Source: RGIG4608 sp964534905 (GTDB taxonomy: Bacteria; Bacillota; Clostridia; Oscillospirales; CAG-272). Taken from it: a stretch of DNA of 30,775 nucleotides. This document shows, piece by piece, positions 23,123 to 30,026 of the stretch. The position numbers were made by a program, and so were the translations under genes. Every line of letters begins with the position of its first letter. Position 1 is the first letter of the stretch. The stretch lies in NCBI GenBank assembly GCA_964534905.1, contig CAZHPZ010000010.1, positions 1-30,775 on the forward strand. The letters are read 5' to 3'. The notes below the pieces were generated by a model, which worked only from the letters and a program-made list of their open reading frames with translations, had not been told where the DNA came from and did no database searches.

Positions 23123-24511
23123 TTATTTTCTGATATACATACCGCCCGGAAGCGATTGAATAAGTCCCTTTATTTCAAGCACGGTAAGCGTAGCCATCAA
23201 GCCCTTTATGCTGTGACCGCACTTTACGAGCACATCAACGGACACGGGCTTGTCACACGGAATGTCCGCAAATACAGCTCTCTGCTCTTCACCGAGTGAG
23301 GCGACGGAAGCATCGTCTGCCGATTTTCTTACCGTTTCTCGTCTTTCTTTAGCACAAACTTCTGCCTTGAGTTTTTCCGCCGAGATATTCTCGCCCTCTC
23401 CGAGCTTCTTTATTTTCGGAATCGAATAATAGTCGCTGTTTATCTTTGCGTTGTCGTTAAGCTGCTCGTTCAGTCGCTTGAGCATAGCGTCGGGCGTACC
23501 TATGGGTCCCTTTCTCCTGCAGGAAGACGATATGCCGACCTGATCTAAAATATCCTTATCGAAATCGGAGCTGAGCTCACCCTGTCTGAGCTTAACGGGA
23601 TCTACAAGCGGCGATCTTTTTTCGAAATAATAGTTCAGTATGTCTCGTGCGGATGTTATGGCAACCGCGCCGCCCTTGATAAGTTCATTCGGTCCCTCGC
23701 TCATCGGCTCCTCTATGCTTCCCGGGAGCGCATATACCGCTCTTGACTGCTCGGCTGCAAAATCCGCCGTTATAAGCGCTCCGCTTCTCCGCGGAGCCTC
23801 AACCACCAAGGTGCCCTCACTCAGCGCGCTGATGATCTCGTTTCTTGCCGGAAAGTTATATTTATAAGCCGGTGTACCGGGATGATAAGCGCTGATCACT
23901 GCGCCGTGATTACAAATATACTGACGGAGCTTTCTGTGCTGCTTCGGATATATAACGTCAACTCCGCATCCGAGCACCGCAACCGTCTGTCCTCTGCCGC
24001 CGATGGCGCCCGCGTGCGCAACGCTGTCTATACCGAGCGCCATTCCGCTCACGACAACCGCGCCCGCACTTGCAAGCTCATAAGCTATTTTATAACAGGA
24101 GCGCATTCCGTATTCGGTCATTTTACGTGTTCCGACAACGGAAACGCAAAGCTTTTCGGAAAAATCGGGAAGCTCTCCGATATAATACAAAACGATCGGC
24201 GGATCCTTTATGCTTCTTAGCGAGTCGGGATAAGCGGAGTCTCCGTAGCTTACGATCCCTATGCCGTTATTTCGACAAAAGCTCATAATCGACATTGCCT
24301 CGTCGATATCCTTGCAGAGAAGCGAGCTTATCTGAGCCTCGGAAAGGCAATCGGACCGTCCGAGTTCGTCGCTCTCAGCCTTGAACACGGCATAAACGGA
24401 GCCTTCAAATTCATCAAGCAGGCGTTGAAAAACCGTATTTTGATTACCGAGCTTGAGCGCAAGCCAGATCCAATATAAATGCTCTGATTTTTTAAACATA
24501 CCGAAAGCCAT
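23123..24511 (-). CDS. dprA: DNA-processing protein DprA
   Basis: Single-strand DNA-binding protein that loads RecA on incoming DNA during transformation; many non-competent bacteria keep it. The 462-residue protein has an N-terminal helical region, then the Rossmann-like core from about residue 120: 'VVGTRKMTEYG', 'SGMALGIDSVAHAGAI', 'VAVLGCGVDVIYP', 'FPARNEIISALSEGTLVVEA' and 'SGALITADFAAEQ'. A long polar linker (~295-405) connects to a C-terminal winged-helix DprA domain. The ATG at 24509-24511 has GGAGGAG 5 nt upstream; an upstream in-frame extension overlaps the methyltransferase end and lacks such a site. It lies in the usual place just before topA. Confidence 0.94.
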   Translation of the reverse strand: MAFGMFKKSEHLYWIWLALKLGNQNTVFQRLLDEFEGSVYAVFKAESDELGRSDCLSEAQISSLLCKDIDEAMSIMSFCRNNGIGIVSYGDSAYPDSLRSIKDPPIVLYYIGELPDFSEKLCVSVVGTRKMTEYGMRSCYKIAYELASAGAVVVSGMALGIDSVAHAGAIGGRGQTVAVLGCGVDVIYPKQHRKLRQYICNHGAVISAYHPGTPAYKYNFPARNEIISALSEGTLVVEAPRRSGALITADFAAEQSRAVYALPGSIEEPMSEGPNELIKGGAVAITSARDILNYYFEKRSPLVDPVKLRQGELSSDFDKDILDQVGISSSCRRKGPIGTPDAMLKRLNEQLNDNAKINSDYYSIPKIKKLGEGENISAEKLKAEVCAKERRETVRKSADDASVASLGEEQRAVFADIPCDKPVSVDVLVKCGHSIKGLMATLTVLEIKGLIQSLPGGMYIRK

Positions 24512-24536
24512 TTTTTCTCCTCCGACATTCCGAATT

Positions 24537-25352
24537 TTATTTTGTTTTGTAAAGCTCCCACATACATATCGACGCCGCAATTCCGGCATTCAACGACTCT
24601 GCGTCCGCCTCCATGGGAATATACAGACGTGCGTCGCAGGCCTCTATTGCCTCATCGGACAAGCCGTGTCCCTCGTTGCCGATAAGAATAACGTCGCCCC
24701 TCTCAAGTGTAAACGAGCCGAGCGTTTTTGCGTCACCGGAAAGAGCCGCCGCAAAGACATGCCTGCCGCACGCTCGCAGCTCATTTACCGTATCGGGAAT
24801 CGAATCGACGATAACTATCCTTTGCTTAAACAGGGCACCCATTGCCGCTCTTACGGTTTTGGAATTGTAAAGATCGGCACAATCGGAGCTTATCACAAGC
24901 GTATCTATTCCGAATGCTACCGCACTTCTTATAATAGTGCCCATATTTCCCGCGTCTCTCACGCTTTCAAGCATCAGAACACGATTTCCCGTGATGTCGG
25001 AGGCGTGTCCCTCAAGGACGTGCTCAAGCTCGGCGCATACGGTTATTATGCCCTCGGGTGCCTGCTCGTCGGTGAGTCTGTCAAAGGCATCGTCACCCAA
25101 AATGTAAAGCAAAGTGTCTGTACCGAAGCGCGAAAGCTCACGCTCCGCGATATCCTTAAGTCTGTCCGCTGCGCTCTCGCGCAAAAGCACGTATTTTACA
25201 GGTGCGCCCTTTTGCACCGCCTCGCAAAAAAGCTTTATTCCGTCAAATCGGAAAAGCCTCTCCGCTCTTCTGTATTTTTTATCCTTAAGCTTCGAGAGCC
25301 TTACGACGAGCGCATTGCTCTTTGATGAAATATACTGCCAATCAAAAGGCAT
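24537..25352 (-). CDS. TrmH/SpoU-family RNA 2'-O-methyltransferase
   Basis: Predicted SPOUT-fold methyltransferase of 271 residues using S-adenosylmethionine on rRNA or tRNA. An N-terminal substrate-binding domain (~20-105) begins 'IEFDGIK'-like with 'RRAERLFRFDGIKL'. The three SpoU motifs are clear: 'ESVRDAGNMGTIIRSA' (129-144), 'ILIGNEGHGLS' (222-232) and 'IPMEADAESLNAGIAASI' (245-262), which form the knot. I chose ATG 25350-25352 because GGAGGG lies 6 nt upstream; an earlier in-frame start would cross the leader. The exact RNA target cannot be told from sequence. It is the first gene of the run leading into dprA, topA, trmFO and rnc. Confidence 0.88.
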   Translation of the reverse strand: MPFDWQYISSKSNALVVRLSKLKDKKYRRAERLFRFDGIKLFCEAVQKGAPVKYVLLRESAADRLKDIAERELSRFGTDTLLYILGDDAFDRLTDEQAPEGIITVCAELEHVLEGHASDITGNRVLMLESVRDAGNMGTIIRSAVAFGIDTLVISSDCADLYNSKTVRAAMGALFKQRIVIVDSIPDTVNELRACGRHVFAAALSGDAKTLGSFTLERGDVILIGNEGHGLSDEAIEACDARLYIPMEADAESLNAGIAASICMWELYKTK

Positions 25353-25371
25353 ATCACGCCCTCCGTTTCTT

Positions 25372-25380
25372 ATAATATCA
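25372..25380 (-). promoter_or_regulatory. Weak candidate promoter for the methyltransferase-dprA-topA run
   Basis: Minus-strand TGATATTAT is an extended -10 type element about 20 bp upstream of the methyltransferase start. No good -35 hexamer lies at the right distance. The leader from here would be very short, so the true promoter may lie further upstream. Confidence 0.25.
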
Positions 25381-25447
25381 CGGTTATGAAAATTGAAAAA
25401 CCAATGATATCTCCTTGTCTTTTCAACATTCATAAAATCGCCGAAAC

Positions 25448-25490
25448 GATACGGTTCAGCCCGCAAAGCGGCGCAAATCCGTACCGTATC
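25448..25490. other. Nested inverted repeat upstream of the methyltransferase gene
   Basis: GATACGGT (25448-25455) pairs with ACCGTATC (25483-25490) and encloses a smaller CCGC-AAA-GCGG hairpin (25461-25471). On the minus strand it would fold in any transcript starting upstream of the methyltransferase gene. On the plus strand a run of T residues follows. It could be a structured leader or a terminator remnant; no known class is recognised. Confidence 0.4.
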
Positions 25491-25521
25491 CGTGATTTTT
25501 TCCGTGTTAATAAATATGACA

Positions 25522-25543
25522 AAAACCCGGCAGACCGGGTTTT
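25522..25543. terminator. Terminator of the infC-rpmI-rplT operon
   Basis: AAAACCCGG and CCGGGTTTT form a 9-bp stem with a CAGA loop and T/A runs on both sides. It lies 11 bp after the rplT stop codon and should end the minus-strand operon; the symmetry makes it work both ways. Confidence 0.88.
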
Positions 25544-25553
25544 TTATCTCTGA

Positions 25554-25907
25554 TTAAAGAGCTGCCTTTGCCTGCTCTACAAGTGCTGCGAAAGCTGCCT
25601 TATCGTTAACTGCAAGCTCAGCGAGCATCTTTCTGTTAAGGTCGATGCCTGCCTTCTTAAGGCCGTGCATAAACGTAGAATAGTTGATGCCGTTTACCTT
25701 AGCCTGAGCATTGATACGAGCGATCCAAAGAGAACGGAAGTCTCTCTTCTTGAGTTTTCTGCCTGCGAATGCATAGTTACCGCTCTTCATTACGGCTTGC
25801 TTAGCCATCTTGAAGTGCTTAGACTTTGCGCCCCAATAGCCCTTTGCAGCCTTAAGTACTTTATTTCTTCTCTTGCGCGTCATCATAGCGCCTTTAACTC
25901 TTGCCAT
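25554..25907 (-). CDS. rplT: 50S ribosomal protein L20
   Basis: Large-subunit assembly protein of 117 residues, the usual length. The very basic N-terminal arm 'MARVKGAMMTRKRRNKVLK' and the conserved 'AKGYWGAKSKHFKMA' and 'RDFRSLWIARINAQ' segments identify it. AGGAGG lies 8 nt before the ATG. In many bacteria L20 represses its own operon by binding the infC leader; the structured leader at the start of this operon fits that scheme. Confidence 0.97.
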   Translation of the reverse strand: MARVKGAMMTRKRRNKVLKAAKGYWGAKSKHFKMAKQAVMKSGNYAFAGRKLKKRDFRSLWIARINAQAKVNGINYSTFMHGLKKAGIDLNRKMLAELAVNDKAAFAALVEQAKAAL

Positions 25908-25938
25908 TTTTCTTTCCTCCTAAATTAATTCGCTTCGA

Positions 25939-26133
25939 TTATTTCTGAATGAGCGCTCTGTAGTTTGCAGCCATAGCGTTGCTAAGGTATGCATTCTCTC
26001 TGCCCTGTCTGAGTGCCTTACCGGACTTCTTGCCTGTCTTATGACGGCGGAAGCAGTGGTTGAGTTTAACCTTACCGGTACCTGTTACAGAAAATCTCTT
26101 GGACGAAGCCCTATGTGTTTTAATCTTTCCCAT
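25939..26133 (-). CDS. rpmI: 50S ribosomal protein L35
   Basis: Small basic large-subunit protein of 64 residues, normal length. The conserved start 'MGKIKTHRASSKRFSVTGTG' and the 'CFRRHKTGKKS' segment are typical. AAAGGAGA precedes the ATG. It lies between infC (81 bp upstream) and rplT (31 bp downstream), the standard order. Confidence 0.97.
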   Translation of the reverse strand: MGKIKTHRASSKRFSVTGTGKVKLNHCFRRHKTGKKSGKALRQGRENAYLSNAMAANYRALIQK

Positions 26134-26214
26134 TGTTTTGTCTCCTTTAATATTTGCTCCGATATCGAAGCATATTTTATATCACGGTCGCAGGGACCTC
26201 TTGATGTACTGCTT

Positions 26215-26733
26215 TTATTTTTTTACGGGGGATATTACCATGCTGAGAAGTCTGCCGTCGAGAACGGGCTTCTTGTCAACCGTTCCGAGCTCGGCACACG
26301 CCTCGCGGAATTTCTCCATAATCTCACCGCCAAGTGCGATATGCGTCATTTCACGTCCCTTAAATCTGAGAACGACCTTGACCTTGTTGCCACTTGACAG
26401 GAATCTCTGTGCATGCTTTACCTTTGTTTCGAAATCGTGAGTATCGATTCTGCAGGAGAGCTGAATTTCCTTAAGCTCTACGGTCTGCTGCTTTTTCTTG
26501 GCTTCCTTTTCTCTCTTCTCACGCTCGAAGCGGAATTTGCCGAAATTCATAATTTTGCAAACGGGGGGATTTGACTGTGCGGTCATCATAACGAGATCAA
26601 GACCGTCGTTATAAGCCATTCTCAGTGCCGTATCCGTGCTCATAATACCGAGCTGCTCTCCGTCTGCGCCGATAACACGAACCTCCTTGTCAGTAATCTG
26701 TTCGTTGATCAGCATTTCTTTTGCGTTAGCGAT
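26215..26733 (-). CDS. infC: Translation initiation factor IF-3, AUC start codon
   Basis: IF3 (172 residues from this start) prevents premature subunit joining and proofreads the start codon. The N domain carries 'LINEQITDKEVRVIGADGEQLG'; a charged linker 'REKEAKKKQQTVELKEIQLS' leads to the C domain with 'FLSSGNKVKVVLRFKGREM'. The start is read as ATC at 26731-26733: GGAGGTG (26741-26747) lies exactly 7 nt upstream, and no ATG, GTG or TTG occurs in frame at that distance. A non-canonical AUU/AUC-type start is the known autoregulatory device of infC, because IF3 rejects such codons when abundant. The next in-frame ATG is six codons on, with no ribosome site. Confidence 0.93.
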   Translation of the reverse strand: MANAKEMLINEQITDKEVRVIGADGEQLGIMSTDTALRMAYNDGLDLVMMTAQSNPPVCKIMNFGKFRFEREKREKEAKKKQQTVELKEIQLSCRIDTHDFETKVKHAQRFLSSGNKVKVVLRFKGREMTHIALGGEIMEKFREACAELGTVDKKPVLDGRLLSMVISPVKK

Positions 26734-26747
26734 GGTTAAACACCTCC

Positions 26748-26879
26748 AAAAAATGAAAAAGTCGTACGCAGCTATCCCGTACGACACACTGCCGTCAGCG
26801 ACGGCTTAATATCAAAAATATCAACGCAAGCTCACTTAAGTGGCAGGGTGAGAACGGGTGTTCTGCTTTATTACCTGCC
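26748..26879 (-). promoter_or_regulatory. infC operon leader with attenuator hairpin (L20-leader-like)
   Basis: The minus-strand leader of roughly 140 nt folds into several helices. GGCAGG (26874-26879) pairs with CCTGCC (26842-26847) and encloses an AGAAC/GTTCT hairpin. Next is CACTTAAGTG (26833-26842), then GCCGTC-GCT-GACGGC (26791-26805). Last comes GTCGTACG/CGTACGAC (26761-26785), followed by TTTTTC and TTTTTT, an intrinsic terminator just ahead of the ribosome site. A terminator in the infC leader controlled by L20 is known in Bacillota. The placement and structure match that; I did not check against the RNA family model. Confidence 0.65.
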
Positions 26880-26880
26880 T

Positions 26881-26909
26881 ATTTTACCACACTTACGCAC
26901 CGTTGTCAA
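26881..26909 (-). promoter_or_regulatory. infC operon promoter
   Basis: Minus-strand TTGACA (26904-26909) and TAAAAT (26881-26886) with a 17-nt spacer form a near-consensus sigma-A promoter. Start of transcription would be near 26874, at the base of the leader's first helix. Confidence 0.8.
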
Positions 26910-26923
26910 GGGCTTTCGCAAAA

Positions 26924-26960
26924 ATATTTTTATCTTTTTTCTTCAATATATTTTTATCTT
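26924..26960. repeat. 13-bp AT-rich direct repeat between divergent promoters
   Basis: ATATTTTTATCTT occurs at 26924-26936 and again at 26948-26960, 24 bp apart, between the infC and pcrA promoters. It may act as an upstream AT-rich element or a binding site for a regulator of either gene. A chance origin in AT-rich sequence is also possible. Confidence 0.35.
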
Positions 26961-26965
26961 CTCCC

Positions 26966-26994
26966 TTGAAAAAAAGGCGCGTCTATGCTACAAT
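26966..26994 (+). promoter_or_regulatory. pcrA promoter
   Basis: TTGAAA (26966-26971) and TACAAT (26989-26994) are 17 nt apart, 31 bp upstream of the helicase ATG. An AT-rich block with a repeated 13-mer lies directly upstream. Confidence 0.7.
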
Positions 26995-27025
26995 ATTAAG
27001 GTATTTAAATCAAACGGAGACTGCA

Positions 27026-29425
27026 ATGCAAAATATAAACGAAAGATATCTTAAGGCTAAAAGAGCCTTGTTCGAAAAGGCATATTCGGAGCTTAACGCA
27101 GAGCAAAAGCGTGCCGTTTTCACGGTCAACGGTCCCCTCCTCATACTTGCGGGTGCGGGAAGCGGAAAGACCACGGTGCTTGTAAAAAGAATTGCCTTCA
27201 TAATTAAATACGGCAACGCATATGCAAGCGATTACGTTCCGTTCGACGTGTCCGAGGAAAAGGTCGCGTCCCTTGAGCATGCGATAAACCTCTCACGCGA
27301 GGAAATCTCGAATATTCTTCCCGAATTCATCTCAAGCCCCTGTGCCCCTTGGCAAATGCTTGCCATAACGTTCACAAACAAGGCAGCGGGAGAGATCAGA
27401 GCAAGAATAAATTCTCAGCTCGGCGACGATACAACGGCTTCACAAATATGGAGCGGCACGTTCCACTCGGTCTGCCTGCGCATTTTGCGCACACACGGAG
27501 AAAAATTAGGATACGCAAGCGGATTTTCCATATACGATGCCGACGACACAAAGAAAGCCATCACCACCTGTATGAAGGATCTCGGCATAGATTCGAAATC
27601 GCTTGCGATAAAGAGCGTTCAGAACGCAATCAGCCGCGCAAAGGATAAAATGATAACCCCCGACGCATTCATAGCGGAGGCGGGCAACGATTTCAGACTC
27701 AAGCAGATAGGCAAGATTTACGATGCATATCAGAAAAAGCTCGAAACATCCAATGCTCTCGACTTCGACGATATCATTATGAAAACCGTAATCCTGCTTC
27801 GCAAATTCCCCGACGTTCTCGCTTATTATCAAAACAAATTCAGATACGTATGCGTTGACGAGTATCAGGACACAAACGAGGCACAGTTTGCTCTCACTGC
27901 CCTGCTCTCGGGCGGATATAAAAACATAATGGTAGTCGGAGACGACGACCAGAGCATCTACCGCTTCAGAGGAGCAACAATCGAAAATATTCTCAACTTC
28001 GACAAGACCTTCTCCGAGGCAAACGTCATCAGACTCGAACAGAATTACCGTTCCACTCAGAATATACTCGATGCGGCAAACGCCGTTATCAGCAACAACA
28101 AGGGCAGAAAGGGCAAGAGCCTGTGGACAAACGCCGGCGAGGGTGAAAAAATCCACCTCAAAAAGGTTTTGGACCATAACGAGGAGGCGCGTTATCTCAC
28201 AGATAAAATTCAAAGACTCGTCGCTTCTGGCGCCGCTTTCCGTGACTTTGCGGTGCTTTACAGAAACAACGCACAGTCAAGCACGATAGAGCGAACGTTT
28301 GCCAAGAGCGGTATTCCCTACCGTATAATAGGCGGAGTCAGATTCTCCGACCGTAAGGAGATCAGAGATATCGTCGCTTATCTTCAGCTCATTCAGAACC
28401 ATAACGACGACGAGCGCCTTATGCGAATAATCAACGAGCCGAAACGAAAGATAGGCGATAGAACGATAGAAGCGGTGCGTGCGATCTCAATTGAGCAAGG
28501 GTGCAGTATGTTCCGTGTTATCGAGCGTGCAAACGAATTCACCGCTCTTTCCAAGAGTGCGACAACGCTGATGAATTTCGCCGAGCTGATAAATTACTTC
28601 ACGTCCCTTGTCGGCAATACATCGCTTGAAGCGTTCATCAATACGGTGATCGACCGCTCGGGCTACCGCCAAATGCTCATTGACGCAGGAGAGACGGAGC
28701 GTGACAGACTTGAAAACCTTGAGGAATTTCTCACAGGTGCGATAGAATACGAAAACAGCTACGTCGACGACGGATCCTACACGAGCGTCCTTGAGGGCTT
28801 TATGGAGGAGACCGCACTTGTGGCGGACGTTGACAGATACGACGAGACCGCGGACGCAGTCGTGCTTATGACCGCACACAGCGCAAAGGGACTTGAATTT
28901 CCGTACGTTTTCCTGCCCGGCATGGAGGAGGGACTCTTCCCCTCTATGCAATCCGTAATGGCAACCGACGCCGAGATAGAGGAGGAACGCCGACTTGCAT
29001 ACGTTGCGATAACAAGAGCAAAGCGCGAGCTTTTCATCGTGCACGCACAGCAAAGAATGCTCTACGGAAGAACGCAGTTCAACCCCGAATCAAGATTTTT
29101 AAAGGAAATACCCGAAAATCTTATAGACCGTGAAAAATCGGCATACGACAAGCAGCAAAAGCAGCTTTATTCGTACCCCGCCGCACACAAGGAAAAGCCG
29201 ATATACGATACGCTCTCCATATCCGCCGCACCCAAGCGTGCCGCAGCTCCCGCAGGAGGCAAGGAGATATTCGAGCCCGGCGACAGAGTTTTCCATCCGA
29301 CGTTCGGCGAGGGCGACGTTATCTCCGCCAAGAGAATGGGCGCCGATTGGCTCTATGAAATAATATTCGATAGAGTCGGAACAAAAAAGCTTATGGCTAC
29401 ATACGCAAAGCTTAAGAAAATATAG
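27026..29425 (+). CDS. pcrA: ATP-dependent 3'-5' DNA helicase PcrA/UvrD
   Basis: Superfamily 1A helicase of 799 residues used in repair, plasmid replication and removal of blocked RNA polymerase. Q-motif 'LNAEQKRAV' (23-31), Walker A 'GAGSGKTT' (43-50), motif II 'VDEYQDT' (277-283), motif III 'GDDDQSIYRFRGA' (305-317), 'LEQNYRST' and 'AHSAKGLEFPYVFLPGMEEG' are all intact, as is 'RRLAYVAITRAKREL'. The C-terminus has the RNA polymerase-binding Tudor-like fold ('PGDRVFHPTFGEGDV'). Between motifs I and Ia an insertion of about 45 residues (~62-108) separates the P-loop helix from 'LAITFTNKAA'. The ATG at 27026-27028 follows GGAG by 6 nt; upstream in-frame codons cross the promoter and were excluded. 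Confidence 0.95.
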   Translation: MQNINERYLKAKRALFEKAYSELNAEQKRAVFTVNGPLLILAGAGSGKTTVLVKRIAFIIKYGNAYASDYVPFDVSEEKVASLEHAINLSREEISNILPEFISSPCAPWQMLAITFTNKAAGEIRARINSQLGDDTTASQIWSGTFHSVCLRILRTHGEKLGYASGFSIYDADDTKKAITTCMKDLGIDSKSLAIKSVQNAISRAKDKMITPDAFIAEAGNDFRLKQIGKIYDAYQKKLETSNALDFDDIIMKTVILLRKFPDVLAYYQNKFRYVCVDEYQDTNEAQFALTALLSGGYKNIMVVGDDDQSIYRFRGATIENILNFDKTFSEANVIRLEQNYRSTQNILDAANAVISNNKGRKGKSLWTNAGEGEKIHLKKVLDHNEEARYLTDKIQRLVASGAAFRDFAVLYRNNAQSSTIERTFAKSGIPYRIIGGVRFSDRKEIRDIVAYLQLIQNHNDDERLMRIINEPKRKIGDRTIEAVRAISIEQGCSMFRVIERANEFTALSKSATTLMNFAELINYFTSLVGNTSLEAFINTVIDRSGYRQMLIDAGETERDRLENLEEFLTGAIEYENSYVDDGSYTSVLEGFMEETALVADVDRYDETADAVVLMTAHSAKGLEFPYVFLPGMEEGLFPSMQSVMATDAEIEEERRLAYVAITRAKRELFIVHAQQRMLYGRTQFNPESRFLKEIPENLIDREKSAYDKQQKQLYSYPAAHKEKPIYDTLSISAAPKRAAAPAGGKEIFEPGDRVFHPTFGEGDVISAKRMGADWLYEIIFDRVGTKKLMATYAKLKKI

Positions 29426-29459
29426 AAAAATCCTCACCGATTTAACGGTGAGGATTTTT
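29426..29459. terminator. Terminator after pcrA
   Basis: A 13-bp stem (core ATCCTCACCG with its complement CGGTGAGGAT) and a 6-nt loop end in a run of T residues directly after the pcrA stop codon. A-runs on the left make it usable on the minus strand too, for the convergent beta-helix gene. Confidence 0.88.
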
Positions 29460-29489
29460 ATGTTATGAGATTTTTTATGGATTATTCAA

Positions 29490-29893
29490 TTATTTGATTT
29501 CACCGTCGATGATGAGTTTGTTGGTAGTTCCCTCGCCATATTTTCCGATAAATGTCGCATTATTGGGAATATCACAGCTATTAATTATAACATTGCACGC
29601 TGTTGAACCATCACGTATATCTATATAGTCTTGTCTAGCACCCTGTGTTGAAGAAGCAGTAATTTTAGAATTTGTTATTTGAACTTGAACACCAGATACC
29701 TTGGCATTTAAAACAATAGTTGAAAATTCATTATCACCGTTATTATCATGTATATTGTTTCCATTCAATGTTGAAGCGTAAACATTAATATTTCCACCAT
29801 TCATACCATGAATATTGAGCGCGCCCCATCCGGAAATAGTAGAGTCATCACAAACTGTTATATTAAAATTGATTGCATTTTCTATAACATTTA
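29490..29893 (-). pseudogene. C-terminal fragment of a beta-helix-type surface protein, cut by an IS
   Basis: The minus-strand frame is open from the stop at 29490-29492 up to the left end of the insertion element, about 134 codons, with no start codon supported by a ribosome site. The sequence is rich in Asn, Thr, Ile and Val in short repeats ('NINVYASTLNGNNIHDNNGD', 'TNSKITASSTQG', 'NVIINSCDIPN'), the pattern of right-handed parallel beta-helix proteins. An ATG at 29802-29804 exists but lies inside the repeat pattern. The base composition is more AT-rich than the core block, so acquisition by transfer is plausible. The missing N-terminal part should lie beyond the element, if still present. 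Confidence 0.6.
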
Positions 29894-29968
29894 GGCTATG
29901 TCACAACACACGGTTGATTTTGCTTCAACGTCAAATGTAAACAGATTGTAAATCGCCGTAGTCGGCGG

Positions 29969-29996
29969 TTGATAGATACCGAGAATATGCTATAAT
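29969..29996 (+). promoter_or_regulatory. Transposase promoter
   Basis: TTGATA (29969-29974) and TATAAT (29991-29996) with a 16-nt spacer lie 30 bp upstream of the transposase ATG, inside the element. Confidence 0.65.
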
Positions 29997-30026
29997 ATAG
30001 TAGAACAAACTGAAAGGATTATTTTC

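Noticed and set aside
26858..27025. N-terminal extension of PcrA by 56 residues
   Set aside because: It crosses the predicted promoter and transcription start; the GGAG-supported ATG at 27026 restores the family N-terminus.
27506..28213. Minus-strand 235-codon frame inside pcrA
   Set aside because: Antisense to intact helicase motifs; no ribosome site and a low-information Val/Cys/Leu-rich translation.
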